In this document: piece by piece, positions 1-12,558 of the stretch
Layout: the number at the start of each line of letters is the position of its first letter
Numbering within the stretch: the first letter of the stretch is position 1
Assembly (NCBI RefSeq): GCF_004519305.1
Contig: NZ_SOZA01000003.1
Location: forward strand, 62,001-126,000
DNA length: 64,000 nt
Source: Pseudomonas sp. RIT623
GTDB lineage: Bacteria > Pseudomonadota > Gammaproteobacteria > Pseudomonadales > Pseudomonadaceae
Reading direction: 5' to 3'
Program-made: the position numbers and the translations under genes
Notes under the pieces: model-generated
Databases searched by the model: none
Seen by the model: only the letters and a program-made list of their open reading frames with translations
Told to the model about the DNA's origin: nothing

Positions 1-53
1 GGCACCGGCTGCGCAGAGCAGCCTACAGGCCGGTAAACGCTGGCAGAGGCCGG

Positions 54-1691
<1,638 letters not shown>

Positions 1692-1772
1692 GCAAGAACC
1701 TCGAGATTCAACGGATGTTGGTGTTGGAGCACGCAGTGTACTGGGAGTTTCAGCGCCAGGCGATGGGCATGT

Positions 1773-4028
1773 TCAGGCGCAGTGCCACCAACTGGGGAAC
1801 ATCTGCCGCACCCGCGGCTCGACGAAGCGCTCGTCGATCAGCAGCAACACCCCGCGATCCTGATCGCCCCGGATGACCCGACCCGCGGCCTGGATCACCT
1901 TGCGCACCCCGGGGTACAGGTAGGCGTAGTCGAAGCCGGCACCGAACTGTCGGCCCAGGCGCTGCTTGAACTGCTCATTGACCGGGTTGACCTGGGGCAG
2001 CCCCAACGTGGCGACAAAGGCACCAATCAGTCGCGTGCCCGGCAGGTCCACGCCTTCGCCGAAGGCACCGCCGAGCACGGCGAAACCCACACCCTGCCCG
2101 TCCTCGACGAAACGCGCCAGAAACGCCTCGCGACTGCCTTCGTCCATGCCCGGTGCCTGGCGCCATAAGGGGATGCCGGGGTGCGTCGCGGCCAGCAACC
2201 CGGCCACCTGTTCCAGGTACTCGAAGCTGCTGAAGAACGCCAGGTAGTTGCCCGGCTGGCGGCTGTACTGGGCCGCGATCAACTCGACGATCGGCGCCAG
2301 CGAGGCCTGGCGTTGCTGGTATCGGGTCGACACCTCGCTGACGATGCGCACCTCCAGTTGCTCGCCGCGAAACGGCGCGGCGACCTCCAGCCAGGCCGTG
2401 TCGGCCGGCATGCCCAGCAGGTCGCGGTAATAGTGCTGCGGATTGAGGGTGGCAGAGAACAAGGTGACGCTGCGCGCCGCGCTCATCCGCGGCCCCAGCA
2501 GCCGCGCCGGCACCACGTTGCGCAGGCACAGCGTGGCCAGGCGCCGGCCGCGCGGCCCGCTACGCAGGGTGATGTCGAACAGGAAGTGTGGGTCGAACAG
2601 TTCAGCGACCCGGCTGAACTGCAACGCCTGGTAAAAGAACTCCAGTACTGCAGGCTCGACTTCGTTCGGGGCCTGGTTCAGGCGCTCCTGGATCAGCCCG
2701 ATGCACTGTTGCAACGCCCCCAGGAAGGCTTCGGGCAATTGCTCGGCCGCCTGGTACGGCGCCACCTGCGCCTTGTACAACGCGTTCCATTGCCGATTCA
2801 GGCGGTCAAGGGCGCCGCCCAACCCGGCAGGCTTGCTTTGACGCAGGGCCAGCAAGCGGCCCTGGTCAAGGCTGGCGCTGTACATCTGCCGACCGCGCTC
2901 CACCAGGTTGTGCGCTTCGTCCACCAGCACCGCGGTGCGCCACTGGTTGGCTTGGGCCAGACCGAACAACAAGGCGTGGGCGTCGAAGTAGTAGTTGTAG
3001 TCGGCCACCAGCAGGTCGACCCAGCGTGCCATCTCCTGGCTCAGGTAATAGGGGCAGACCTGGTGCGCCAGAGCCACTTCGCGCAGCGTCGCACGGTCGA
3101 GCAACGGCACCTGCGCCGCCGCCTCGCGGGCGGCCGGCAGGCGGTCGTAGAAGCCCCTCGCCAAGGGGCAGGACTCGCCATGGCAGGCCTTGTCCGGGAA
3201 TTCACAGGCCTTGTCGCGGGCGATCAGTTCAAGGCTGCGCAAGGCCGGTTGCGCGCAGGCCTGGGTGATTTGCCGCAGGGCATCCAGCGCCAGGGCGCGG
3301 CCGGGCGTCTTGGCGGTCAGGAAGTACAGCTTGTCCAACTGCTGCGGTACCAGCGCCTTGAGCAGCGGGAACAACGTGCCGAGGGTCTTGCCGATGCCGG
3401 TACTGGCCTGGACCATCAAGCAGCGGCCGGTGCTCACGGCCTTGTACAGCGTCTCGGCCAACTGCCGTTGGCCCTGGCGAAACTCAGGGTAGGGAAATGT
3501 CAGCGCCTGCAGCCCCTGATCGCGCTCGGCCAGGCGCCGTGCTTGCGCGTGCGCCCAGGCCAGAAAACGCTGGCACTGGGCTTCGAAGAACTGCCGCAGC
3601 TCATCAGCGTCATGGCGTGCGCTGATAATCGTCTGGCCGTCGCTGTCCACATCCAGGTACACCAGTGCCACCTCGATGGCCGTCAGTTGCCGCGCCTGGC
3701 ACAGCAGCCAGCCGTAGACCTTGGCCTGGGCCCAGTGCAACTGGCGATGATTGTCCGGCTGGCGAGCCAGGTCGCCACGGTGGGTCTTTATCTCCTCCAG
3801 GCGGTTGCGCGCGGGGTCATAGCCATCGGCTCGACCACGCACGCGCAGGCCCTGGTACTCGCCCTCGAGCGTCACCTCGGCTTGATACCCGGCGCCGCGC
3901 CGGGCCACCACCCGGCGATGACCGGCCATGCCTTCCTCGGCGGTGGGCGACGGGGTGAACCGCAAGTCCAGGTCGCCAACCTTGGCGCTGAACTCGCACA
4001 GGGCCCGCACGGCAACGACATAGCTCAT
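1773..4028 (-). CDS. DinG/Rad3-type Fe-S helicase with nuclease-like N-terminus
   Basis: This 751-aa protein is a superfamily 2 XPD/Rad3-type DNA helicase. It has Walker A ASTGIGKT near 208-215, four cysteines (about 275, 282, 287, 325) placed like the Fe-S cluster of the family, a DEAH box at 370-373 and motif VI QAAGRVIR near the C-terminus. The first 170 residues carry a PD-(D/E)XK nuclease pattern: GRADGYD near 65-71, LEEIKTH near 77-83, and a following QLHWAQAKVY helix. This suggests a fused Cas4/RecB-like nuclease. The start MSYVVAVRAL was chosen because its ATG overlaps the TGA of the upstream FAN1-like gene (ATGA), implying translational coupling. The role is inferred to be repair of blocked or branched DNA. 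Confidence 0.88.
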   Translation of the reverse strand: MSYVVAVRALCEFSAKVGDLDLRFTPSPTAEEGMAGHRRVVARRGAGYQAEVTLEGEYQGLRVRGRADGYDPARNRLEEIKTHRGDLARQPDNHRQLHWAQAKVYGWLLCQARQLTAIEVALVYLDVDSDGQTIISARHDADELRQFFEAQCQRFLAWAHAQARRLAERDQGLQALTFPYPEFRQGQRQLAETLYKAVSTGRCLMVQASTGIGKTLGTLFPLLKALVPQQLDKLYFLTAKTPGRALALDALRQITQACAQPALRSLELIARDKACEFPDKACHGESCPLARGFYDRLPAAREAAAQVPLLDRATLREVALAHQVCPYYLSQEMARWVDLLVADYNYYFDAHALLFGLAQANQWRTAVLVDEAHNLVERGRQMYSASLDQGRLLALRQSKPAGLGGALDRLNRQWNALYKAQVAPYQAAEQLPEAFLGALQQCIGLIQERLNQAPNEVEPAVLEFFYQALQFSRVAELFDPHFLFDITLRSGPRGRRLATLCLRNVVPARLLGPRMSAARSVTLFSATLNPQHYYRDLLGMPADTAWLEVAAPFRGEQLEVRIVSEVSTRYQQRQASLAPIVELIAAQYSRQPGNYLAFFSSFEYLEQVAGLLAATHPGIPLWRQAPGMDEGSREAFLARFVEDGQGVGFAVLGGAFGEGVDLPGTRLIGAFVATLGLPQVNPVNEQFKQRLGRQFGAGFDYAYLYPGVRKVIQAAGRVIRGDQDRGVLLLIDERFVEPRVRQMFPSWWHCA

Positions 4029-5674
4029 GCCGGCGGCGCCCAGCGGACATGGCACACGGCAACCGGCAGGCCGTGTTCATGGCAGAACTCGAGCCAGCGC
4101 AGCTGGTTGTCCTGCAGGCGGTCCCCCGGGCCCTTGACCTCGACCATGCGGTATCGCCCCTCGTGCGGCCAGAACTGGATCAGGTCAGGCATGCCGGCGC
4201 GGTTGGCGCGGATATCCTGCAACAGGCGCTCGAAGCAGGCCTTCAGGTGCGCCGCCGGTACATGGGCCAGGGCCTGCTCGAGCAATGCCTCATCGAGCAT
4301 CTGCCAGAACACGAACGGCGATTGCAGGCCCTGCTTGGCCGCGTAGCAGTCACGAATGGCCGCGCGGTAGCTGCCATCGTCCAGGCGGCCCAGGCAGCGC
4401 TCGAACAGGGCCGCCCGACGCTGCTGGAAGTCGGCGTCATGCAGGTCCTGCGGGCCGGCCTGGAAGGGGTGGAAAAACGCCCCCGGCAGCGGGGCGAAGA
4501 TTGCCTCCCAGCACAGCAGGCCGAACAGGCTGTTGAACAGGGTGTTCTCGACATAGTGGGCGACTGCGCCGGCCTGTTGCAGGTGCACCCGCACGGCCTC
4601 CTCCACGCCCAGTTCGGCAAGTTCCGCCGGCAACACCAGTTCGATCAGCGCGACCGCGGCCTGGCGCTGGCGCGGCTGTGGCGGCCCGCCCAGCTTGCGC
4701 CGCAGGCGCGGCAGCAGGCGCGCCAAGGCCTGTTGCTCCAGGATATTGGCCGGTGCCGAAGCCATGCGCGTGGCCAACGCGTGGGCTTGTGGCCACTGCT
4801 CGCTGCGCTCGTACACCCGCACTTGGCGAATGCGCGCCTCAGGGTGGGCGCAATCGGCGTATACCTGCAGGGCCAGGTTCCAATCGCCCAGGCGCTCGCA
4901 TTGCTGGCCGAGGCTGAACAACAGGCGCGCCCGGCGCCGGGCCAGCCAAGGGTTGCCACTGTCGAACCCGGGCAACGCCGCCAGCACCTCGGCCGGCGCC
5001 GCGCCCTGCTGCAGCTGTTCGGCGCATTGGTGCAAGGCCATGGCCAGGTCGACCTCCGCGCGCTGGCGCAGGGCCCAGGAATCGTCGCTGAACAGCACCT
5101 GCTCGTAACGAAATACGCCCAGGTCGGTGAGCACGAAGTCCGACCAGTCCTGGTAGAGGTTGCCGAAGAACAGCAGGCGCATACGGTCGCACAGGGGTTG
5201 CAGGCGCCAACGCAGCAGGTCTGGCGCGAAGCCTGGGTACCATTCGGCCAGGGGCCTGGCGGGCAGTTCCAGCGCTTGCAACTGCGCCAGCAGCTCGGCC
5301 TTGCCCGCCCGTGGCCGCGCCAACCGCCCGGCAAAGCACAGGGCCAACTCGTCCTTGCGCAGCAGCGGCCACAACTGCTCGAGCGTCATGGGCCCGTCGG
5401 CCTCGACCCAGCCCAACGCCAGCAAGGGCGCCAGCGCGGCCTGGGTGTCGCCGATTTCGCTGTAATCGAGCTTGTCGCTGCGAAACCACTGGCCCTTGCG
5501 CATGACCATGCGCACCAGCAGGGCCTGGGCCGCGGTCGGCAAGCCAGCGAAGGCCTGGATGAAGGCGAGCTCGTCGTGGTTCAGCAGGTCGGCGTAGCGC
5601 TGCTCGACCCAGCTCAGCACCTGGCGGAAGTTGTACAGGTAGTACAGGGGGTCGTCGACGGGATGGGCGATCAC
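4025..5674 (-). CDS. FAN1-like VRR-NUC structure-specific nuclease
   Basis: This 549-aa protein ends in a VRR-NUC nuclease domain (from about residue 490) with the catalytic pattern GMPDLIQFW followed by VEVKGPGDRLQDNQ. The long helical region before it is typical of bacterial FAN1 homologues. A Pseudomonas aeruginosa FAN1 of similar size has been studied structurally and cuts 5' flaps and crosslinked DNA. The gene is first in a two-gene operon with an Fe-S helicase, the stop and start codons overlapping. The context suggests a small interstrand-crosslink or flap-processing module. The family call is firm, the in vivo substrate is inferred. Confidence 0.88.
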   Translation of the reverse strand: MIAHPVDDPLYYLYNFRQVLSWVEQRYADLLNHDELAFIQAFAGLPTAAQALLVRMVMRKGQWFRSDKLDYSEIGDTQAALAPLLALGWVEADGPMTLEQLWPLLRKDELALCFAGRLARPRAGKAELLAQLQALELPARPLAEWYPGFAPDLLRWRLQPLCDRMRLLFFGNLYQDWSDFVLTDLGVFRYEQVLFSDDSWALRQRAEVDLAMALHQCAEQLQQGAAPAEVLAALPGFDSGNPWLARRRARLLFSLGQQCERLGDWNLALQVYADCAHPEARIRQVRVYERSEQWPQAHALATRMASAPANILEQQALARLLPRLRRKLGGPPQPRQRQAAVALIELVLPAELAELGVEEAVRVHLQQAGAVAHYVENTLFNSLFGLLCWEAIFAPLPGAFFHPFQAGPQDLHDADFQQRRAALFERCLGRLDDGSYRAAIRDCYAAKQGLQSPFVFWQMLDEALLEQALAHVPAAHLKACFERLLQDIRANRAGMPDLIQFWPHEGRYRMVEVKGPGDRLQDNQLRWLEFCHEHGLPVAVCHVRWAPPA

Positions 5675-6168
5675 GGGGCAGGAAGCGGGGCTGGGAATGA
5701 ATGCTGGTTATACATACAGTCGCACAGGGAGACAAGTGTCGCCGGGCCCTCGGTCCGATGGGCGGTATTCACGGCTTGTTGATCGCGAGGGGGCTGCAGG
5801 TGTCCGTCGCAATTCTTGCGGCGCCTATGAGATCGAGCGCCGCCCGCGCGGCGCATCGCGACACAAGGCCGCTCCTACATTTGTTGCAACGTGGCCATGC
5901 CTGGTAGGCCATGGTTGTCAGCCTTGTGCGCCCGACGCGTTTTTTGCGTGGGCCTGGCAACTGTGGCCTGACAGGTTTGGGGGCGTCGCAGCAAATGCAG
6001 GCCGCGATGCGCCCATGACCATCAGGCGCGTCCTGCTTGCCGAAGCGTCCCTGCCCCGCCACAGACACTCATACGAATTGCCATTGCCTCGCAAATGCGC
6101 TTTTCAGGCATGGCAAAACCTGTAAACTCCGCCCTCGAGTTCGCCTGACCACTGCCCGAGCCTTACCC
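5675..6168. other. Intergenic region with a REP element and no gene
   Basis: This 494-bp stretch separates the divergent FAN1-like and DUF2946 genes. It contains one REP-like element (5836-5879). No open frame in it shows a credible start or a recognisable protein. The promoters for both flanking operons must lie here, but I could not pick out a convincing Fur box or sigma-70 pair. Confidence 0.5.
5836..5879 (-). repeat. REP-like palindromic element
   Basis: Read on the minus strand the element begins TGTAGGAGCGGCCTTGTGTC and continues into a short GC-rich hairpin. This is the layout of one of the abundant REP classes in P. putida-type genomes. It lies alone between divergent genes. Confidence 0.7.
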
Positions 6169-6558
6169 ATGACACTGGCCCGCCACACACGCTCGCAAGT
6201 CGCCTGGGTGCTGTATTTCAGCATCCTGTTCGGCTCGTTGCTGTGCGCCATGGGCCATGGCCAGATGGCCGGCTTGCGCCTTGCCGGGCTGGATGACGCC
6301 GCCTGGTGCGCGGCCGACAGCAGCGGCGTGTTCAAAGGCGACCAGGACCTCAGCGACCCGGTGCTGCCCGCCAGCGGCGACTGCGTGATCGCCAGCCTGT
6401 TCAACGCCACGCTGCTGGCCGTGTTCTTCGGCCTGCTGGCCTTGCTCAGCCTCGAGTCGCGCCAGCCCTTACCCAGGCAACCCGCGCCACGCCTGCCCAA
6501 GCAGCGCTGGCCACTGGTCAATCCCCGCGCCTCCCCCGCTTCGCTTCTAGCGTTCTGA
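6169..6558 (+). CDS. DUF2946-type small membrane protein
   Basis: This 129-aa protein starts MTLARHTRSQVAW, with a hydrophobic segment at about 12-30 and a second transmembrane helix near 85-105 (LFNATLLAVFFGLLALL). The loop between contains two cysteines. This matches DUF2946 proteins, which Pseudomonas often encodes just before TonB-dependent metal receptors. It lies 71 bp ahead of such a receptor on the same strand. The ATG at 6169 was preferred because the upstream in-frame extension is basic and unlike a signal sequence. Function is unknown, a role in metal or siderophore uptake is inferred from context only. Confidence 0.7.
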   Translation: MTLARHTRSQVAWVLYFSILFGSLLCAMGHGQMAGLRLAGLDDAAWCAADSSGVFKGDQDLSDPVLPASGDCVIASLFNATLLAVFFGLLALLSLESRQPLPRQPAPRLPKQRWPLVNPRASPASLLAF

Positions 6559-6629
6559 CATCGCCACGCCCTCGTGCCGCCTGATCGGCAGCGGGCGTGC
6601 GCTCATCGATTTCAGCCAGGAAGCCTTGC

Positions 6630-8783
6630 ATGTTTCGCATGACCACTTTGGCGCTGCTCGTTGGCAGCGCAACCTGCGCCTGGGCGCAAAACGACACCTT
6701 GACCCTGCCCGCCAGCAACGTCACCGCCTCCGCCGACCAGAATCAGGAGGCTACCCGCCTGGACCTCGACCGGACCATCGAAAGCGGCTCGCGGCTGAAC
6801 CTCAGCGCCCGCGAGAACCCCGCCTCGGTCAGCGTCGCCGACCGCAAGACCATGGCGCGCATCGGCGCGCGCAACTTCCAGGACGCCGCCAACGCCCTGC
6901 CCGGGGTCAATGCCTCGGCGCCACCTGGCTGGGGCGGTTATGTGGCATACCGCGGCTTCAACGGTGCCCAGGTCAGCCAGCTGTTCAACGGCATCAACCT
7001 GCAGTCCGGCGCCGCTGGGCGCCCGGTCGGTGCATGGATCTACGACCGCGTCGAGCTGCTCGGCGGACCTTCGTCGTTCCTCAACGGTAGCGGCGCGGTC
7101 GGCGGCAGCCTGAACGTGATCACCAAGCTGGCCAACCGCGACGAGGACAGCTTCGAAGGTCGCGTCAGCTATGGTCGCTACGACACGATGGAAACCTCGG
7201 TCGGCTTCAACAAGGCGCTCAACAGCGGCGACGGACCGCGCCACTACGCGCGGCTCGACTACAGCCGCACCAGCACCAACGGCTACATCGACCGCCAGGA
7301 GAACGGGGCCGGCAACCTGGCCTTCTCGCTGCTCAGCGACATCAACGATCAGCTTTCGCACACCTTGGCCATCGAGTACCTCGAAGAGCAGGAAGACAGC
7401 CCCTACTGGGGCGCGCCGGTGCTGCAGCCGGCGGTCGGCACCCTGCACATCGACAAGCACAATCGCTTCGACAACTACAACGTCGAGGACGGCCGTTACG
7501 AGCAGCGCACCCGCTGGCTGCGCTCGATCACCGACTATCGCATCGACGACAGCAACCAGCTGCGCAACACCTTCTACCACTACAATGGCCAGCGTGATTA
7601 CCGCAACCTCGAGGTGTACCGCTACAACGCCGGCAACACCAACATCGCCCGCTCCGGCGGCTACCGCCAGCGCCACGACCAGCAGGTCAACGGCAATCGC
7701 CTCGAACTGACCCACCAGGGCCAGCTGTTCGGCCTGGCCAGCGACTGGGCGTTCGGCGTGGACTACAGCCGCAACCAGCAGACCACCTACCCACTGTCCA
7801 AAGGTGCCTTCGACAGCATCGACCCGAACGCCTTCCAGCCCGGCCACTTCCTCGACATCCCCGGCATGGGCGCGCCGCGCGCCAAAGGCCGCAGTACCAC
7901 CACCGACACCACAGCAGGCTTTGTCGAGAACCGCACTCGCCTGACCGACCAGTTGTCGTTGATCACCGCGCTGCGCTACGACCATATCGACTTCGACGTG
8001 GTCGACCACGTGACCCGGGCCAAGTTGGACCGGCGCTGGGATGCCTTCACCGGCCGCCTGGGCCTGGTCTACGACCTGACATCCAACGTCAGCCTGTACA
8101 CCCAGTACAGCACCTCGGCCGAGCCACCAGGCGGCGCGCTCACCGGCGCCTCGCTCAGCCAGGTCGGCGACTTCGACCTGAGCAGCGGGCGCCAGGTGGA
8201 AGTGGGCAGCAAGTTCGACTTCCTCGACGGGCGCGGCTCGGCTACGGCGGCAGCCTATCGCATCGTGCGCAAGAACATCTCGGTGCCCTCCTCGACCGTG
8301 CCCAACACCACCGAGCAGGCGGGCCAGCAGACGTCCACAGGCATCGAGCTGGCGGCCTCGTTCAAGGTCACCCCCAAGCTGCTGGCAGCGGGCAACTTCA
8401 GTTGGGTCAACGCCGAGTACGACGAGTTCAACGAAAGCATCGGCGGCGTTGTGTACTCGCGCAAGGGCAAGCATCCGGTGAACATCCCCGACCGCGTCGC
8501 CAACCTGTGGCTGACCTACGACCTGGCGCCGGGCTGGCAGGTCGGCGCCGACGCCCGCTATGTGTCGTCGGTGTACGCCAACACCGCCAACACCGCCTGG
8601 GTACCGTCGTATACCGTCTACGGGCTATCGATGACCCACGACCTGGACCAGCACGTGCAGCTCAGCGCCCGACTGCGCAACCTCACCGACGAGGTCTACG
8701 CCCGCTTCATCCACCAGACCAACACCCAGTACTACCTGGGTGAGCCGCGCAGCCTGGAAGTCGCTGTGCAGTGGCGCTACTGA
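6630..8783 (+). CDS. TonB-dependent siderophore-type outer-membrane receptor
   Basis: This 717-aa protein has a cleavable signal peptide (MFRMTTLALLVGSATCAWA), then a plug domain with IGARNFQDAANALPGV and the RVELLGGPSSFLNGSGAVGG segment, then a long beta-barrel with alternating aromatic strands ending in VAVQWRY. A terminal aromatic residue is typical of barrels inserted by BAM. It should take up a ferric siderophore or other metal chelate using TonB energy. The start at 6630 follows an AGGAAG ribosome site. The stop codon overlaps the start of the PepSY gene (TGATG), so the two are probably coupled. The ligand cannot be read from the sequence. Confidence 0.92.
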   Translation: MFRMTTLALLVGSATCAWAQNDTLTLPASNVTASADQNQEATRLDLDRTIESGSRLNLSARENPASVSVADRKTMARIGARNFQDAANALPGVNASAPPGWGGYVAYRGFNGAQVSQLFNGINLQSGAAGRPVGAWIYDRVELLGGPSSFLNGSGAVGGSLNVITKLANRDEDSFEGRVSYGRYDTMETSVGFNKALNSGDGPRHYARLDYSRTSTNGYIDRQENGAGNLAFSLLSDINDQLSHTLAIEYLEEQEDSPYWGAPVLQPAVGTLHIDKHNRFDNYNVEDGRYEQRTRWLRSITDYRIDDSNQLRNTFYHYNGQRDYRNLEVYRYNAGNTNIARSGGYRQRHDQQVNGNRLELTHQGQLFGLASDWAFGVDYSRNQQTTYPLSKGAFDSIDPNAFQPGHFLDIPGMGAPRAKGRSTTTDTTAGFVENRTRLTDQLSLITALRYDHIDFDVVDHVTRAKLDRRWDAFTGRLGLVYDLTSNVSLYTQYSTSAEPPGGALTGASLSQVGDFDLSSGRQVEVGSKFDFLDGRGSATAAAYRIVRKNISVPSSTVPNTTEQAGQQTSTGIELAASFKVTPKLLAAGNFSWVNAEYDEFNESIGGVVYSRKGKHPVNIPDRVANLWLTYDLAPGWQVGADARYVSSVYANTANTAWVPSYTVYGLSMTHDLDQHVQLSARLRNLTDEVYARFIHQTNTQYYLGEPRSLEVAVQWRY

Positions 8784-10255
8784 TGGGCCTCAAGCGCCAG
8801 CTGTACCTGTGGCACCGCTGGCTGGGCATCGTCGCCTGCCTGTTCATGGTGCTGTGGTTCGTCTCTGGGGTGGTCATGCTCTATGTCGGCTATCCCAAGC
8901 TGACCCAGGCCGAGCGCCTGGCCCACCTGCCGGCATTGCCGGCGGGGTGCTGCGCCGAATTGCCGGTGCAGTGGGCGCAACAGCCGTTGAAGGCGTTGCG
9001 CCTGACCAGCCTGGGCGGGCGCGCGCATTACCTGCTGGAGCTGGCCGACGGTCGCCGCGTCACCCTCGATGCCGCCAGCGGTGAACCCCTGGTGCATGCG
9101 GACGCCGCCTGGGCCCTGGCCAATGCCCGGCAGTACGCCGGTGACGCGGCACTGGCTTACCAGGGCACGGTGGACGAGGACATGTGGACTCACTCCCGAG
9201 CCTTGGACGGCGACCGGCCCTTGCACCGGGTGCGGGTGGACGATGCCGCCGGTACCTGGCTGTACCTGTCCGGGCGCAGCGGTGAAGTGGTGCGCGATGC
9301 CACCGCCCAGGAGCGTGCCTGGAACTGGGTCGGGGCCTGGCTGCACTGGCTCTATCCCTTGCGTGGCGGATTCGGCTTCGACAACGGCTGGCGCACACTG
9401 GTGATCGGCTTGTCCGTGCTCGGCACGCTGATGGCGATCCTCGGCATGGCGGTGGGCATCCTGCGCCTGCGGTTGCGCAGGCGCTATCGCGGCGGCTCGT
9501 GCAGCCCCTACCCGGGCGGCTGGCTGCGCTGGCACCACCTGGTCGGGCTGTTGTTCGGCGCAGTGCTGGTGCTGTGGGTATTCAGCGGCTTGATGTCGAT
9601 GCGCCCCTGGGGCCTGACCGACAGCCGCGCCCAGCTCCCCCTGCAACCCGCTCCGCTGCGCGCCGCCGATCTCAAGCTTGGGATCGGCACCGCGCTGGCG
9701 CGGTTGCACCAAGAGGTGGGCTTCGACGCCGTCGAGTTGCAGTGGCAACAGCTGGCCGATACCACCTATCTGCTGGCCCGCAGCGCCAACGGCGACAGCC
9801 GCCTGGTCGAGGACGGCGCGGCCCCGGCCCGTGGCTTCACCCGGCAGCGCCTGCTGGCGGCCGCGCAGGCCATGGCCCCAGGCATTGCGCTGCGCGACGA
9901 CTGGCAGAGCGCCTACGACTTCCACTATTTCGCCCGCGATCCGCAGAGCATGTATGGCTCCCAGGCCCGGCCACTGCCCGTGCTACGGCTGCGCTTCGCC
10001 GACCCGGCTGGCACCTGGGCCTACCTGGACCCGGCCAGTGGCATGCTGGTGGCCAGCCACGACCGGGCGCAACGCACCGGGCGCTGGTTGTTCAATCTGC
10101 TGCACAGCTGGGACTGGCAACCGCTGCTGGCGCGACCGCGGTTGCGGGAAGGACTGATCATCGCCTTCAGTAGCGGTGGGCTGCTGCTAGCCGTCAGTGG
10201 CGTAGTGCTGGGCTGGCGGCGTTTGCGCAGGGCCTGTAAACAGTGGTCACGCTGA
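8783..10255 (+). CDS. PepSY-associated membrane protein (PiuB-like)
   Basis: This 490-aa inner-membrane protein has four hydrophobic segments: WHRWLGIVACLFMVLWFVSGVVM near the N-terminus, a helix near 210-235, WHHLVGLLFGAVLVLWVFSG near 255-275, and a last helix near 455-480. The WHRW/WHHLVG motifs and the periplasmic PepSY domains between helices are typical of the PepSY_TM family found beside siderophore receptors, sometimes linked to periplasmic ferric reduction. Its ATG overlaps the receptor stop. The family call is good, the reductase role is an inference. Confidence 0.85.
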   Translation: MGLKRQLYLWHRWLGIVACLFMVLWFVSGVVMLYVGYPKLTQAERLAHLPALPAGCCAELPVQWAQQPLKALRLTSLGGRAHYLLELADGRRVTLDAASGEPLVHADAAWALANARQYAGDAALAYQGTVDEDMWTHSRALDGDRPLHRVRVDDAAGTWLYLSGRSGEVVRDATAQERAWNWVGAWLHWLYPLRGGFGFDNGWRTLVIGLSVLGTLMAILGMAVGILRLRLRRRYRGGSCSPYPGGWLRWHHLVGLLFGAVLVLWVFSGLMSMRPWGLTDSRAQLPLQPAPLRAADLKLGIGTALARLHQEVGFDAVELQWQQLADTTYLLARSANGDSRLVEDGAAPARGFTRQRLLAAAQAMAPGIALRDDWQSAYDFHYFARDPQSMYGSQARPLPVLRLRFADPAGTWAYLDPASGMLVASHDRAQRTGRWLFNLLHSWDWQPLLARPRLREGLIIAFSSGGLLLAVSGVVLGWRRLRRACKQWSR

Positions 10256-10289
10256 CGGCGCGATTGGTGGGAAAGCCATGGGTTTGCTC

Positions 10290-10700
10290 CTACGGCTTTT
10301 TCACCTTCACCGACTCGCCGCTCGATGGCGTGTGCCAAGGCGCTGCCGATTCGAGGTGAAGATGACTCTGTTTGTTTGCCAGGAAGGGGGTATCCAGCGT
10401 GCCCAGCGCTATCGAAACCCAATCGGCAAACTCGCCTTGGGAGCTTGACCAAAACAAGTTCGAGCCGCACTCCACGCAGAACTCGCGCGCCACCTTCGGT
10501 GAAGAGGCATAGGTCTTGATACTATGGGCGCCGCGCAGTAATCGCAGCTTGCTGCGTGGAACGCTGCCATACGAAGCAAATGCAGCTCCGTGGCCTTTGC
10601 GGCACTGGCTGCAATGGCAATGAGTCACTGCCATTGGCCGGGTGAGTAGCTCGAAACTGACTGCTGCGCATAAGCAGCTTCCTTGGTATGCCTCTGTCAT
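10290..10700 (-). CDS. GFA-family (DUF636) zinc-binding protein
   Basis: This 136-aa protein has the cysteine pattern of the glutathione-dependent formaldehyde-activating (Gfa/CENP-V) fold: GSCLCAAVSFE, then HCHCSQCRKGHG, then EFCVECGSNLFW. These cysteines bind two zinc ions. The start MTEAYQGSCLC matches the usual family N-terminus. It is divergent from arsR with a 179-bp gap. Most members have no proven activity on formaldehyde, so the physiological role is open. Confidence 0.85.
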   Translation of the reverse strand: MTEAYQGSCLCAAVSFELLTRPMAVTHCHCSQCRKGHGAAFASYGSVPRSKLRLLRGAHSIKTYASSPKVAREFCVECGSNLFWSSSQGEFADWVSIALGTLDTPFLANKQSHLHLESAAPWHTPSSGESVKVKKP

Positions 10701-10845
10701 CGGCGCGTCCGTACAGGTGAAGATCGCCAGCGTACCGGCACCGACTGAATCGGTCGACTCGCCGTTGACCGCTCTGCATTTCACCAGCTGCTTTCGACCC
10801 AGGGGCGTGTCGCACGACGCACTTGCCCAACACATATGAAAATTC

Positions 10846-10869
10846 GTATATTCGAATTTCCGAATATAC
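10846..10869. promoter_or_regulatory. Probable ArsR operator
   Basis: A perfect 9-bp inverted repeat, GTATATTCG / CGAATATAC, with a 6-bp spacer lies 10 bp before the arsR start codon. Its AT-rich dyad and position fit an ArsR/SmtB-type operator that shuts off the ars promoter without arsenite. Confidence 0.75.
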
Positions 10870-10879
10870 AAACACAGCC

Positions 10880-11227
10880 ATGATCAACCCACCTGATGTG
10901 TTCAAAAGCCTCTCCGACGAGACCCGTGCTCGTGCCACCTTGCTGATCGCAAGCCTCGGCGAGCTTTGCGTGTGCGAACTGATGTGCGCGCTGAATGACA
11001 GTCAACCCAAGATAAGCCGCCACCTCGCGCAGTTGCGCAGCAGTGGCATGTTGTTGGATCGCCGACAGGGTCAATGGGTGTATTACCGCCTTAATCCACA
11101 GCTGCCCGCCTGGGTGCATGAAATGCTGCAGGTGACCTTGCAGGCCAACTCACAATGGCTGGCAGACAACGCTCTTCGGCTGAAGAACATGGACGGCCGC
11201 CCCGTTCGTGATGCTGCCTGCTGCTGA
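10880..11227 (+). CDS. arsR: Arsenite-responsive repressor ArsR
   Basis: This 115-aa winged-helix repressor contains the metal-sensing motif ELCVCELMCAL (cysteines 30, 32, 36) and the recognition helix SQPKISRHLAQLRSSG. It represses its own operon and releases DNA on binding As(III) or Sb(III). The start MINPPDVFKSLSDETRA is the usual ArsR N-terminus and falls just after the palindromic operator. It is first in arsR-arsB-arsC. Confidence 0.95.
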   Translation: MINPPDVFKSLSDETRARATLLIASLGELCVCELMCALNDSQPKISRHLAQLRSSGMLLDRRQGQWVYYRLNPQLPAWVHEMLQVTLQANSQWLADNALRLKNMDGRPVRDAACC

Positions 11228-11248
11228 TCATCACCGAGCGAGATCCTC

Positions 11249-12532
<1,284 letters not shown>

Positions 12533-12558
12533 CATCCGCCACGAAGCGGGGGAGCCCC

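Noticed and set aside
6080..6115. Possible Fur box ahead of the DUF2946/receptor operon
   Set aside because: The sequence around ATTGCCATTGCCTCGCAAATG has only loose resemblance to the GATAATGATAATC-type consensus.
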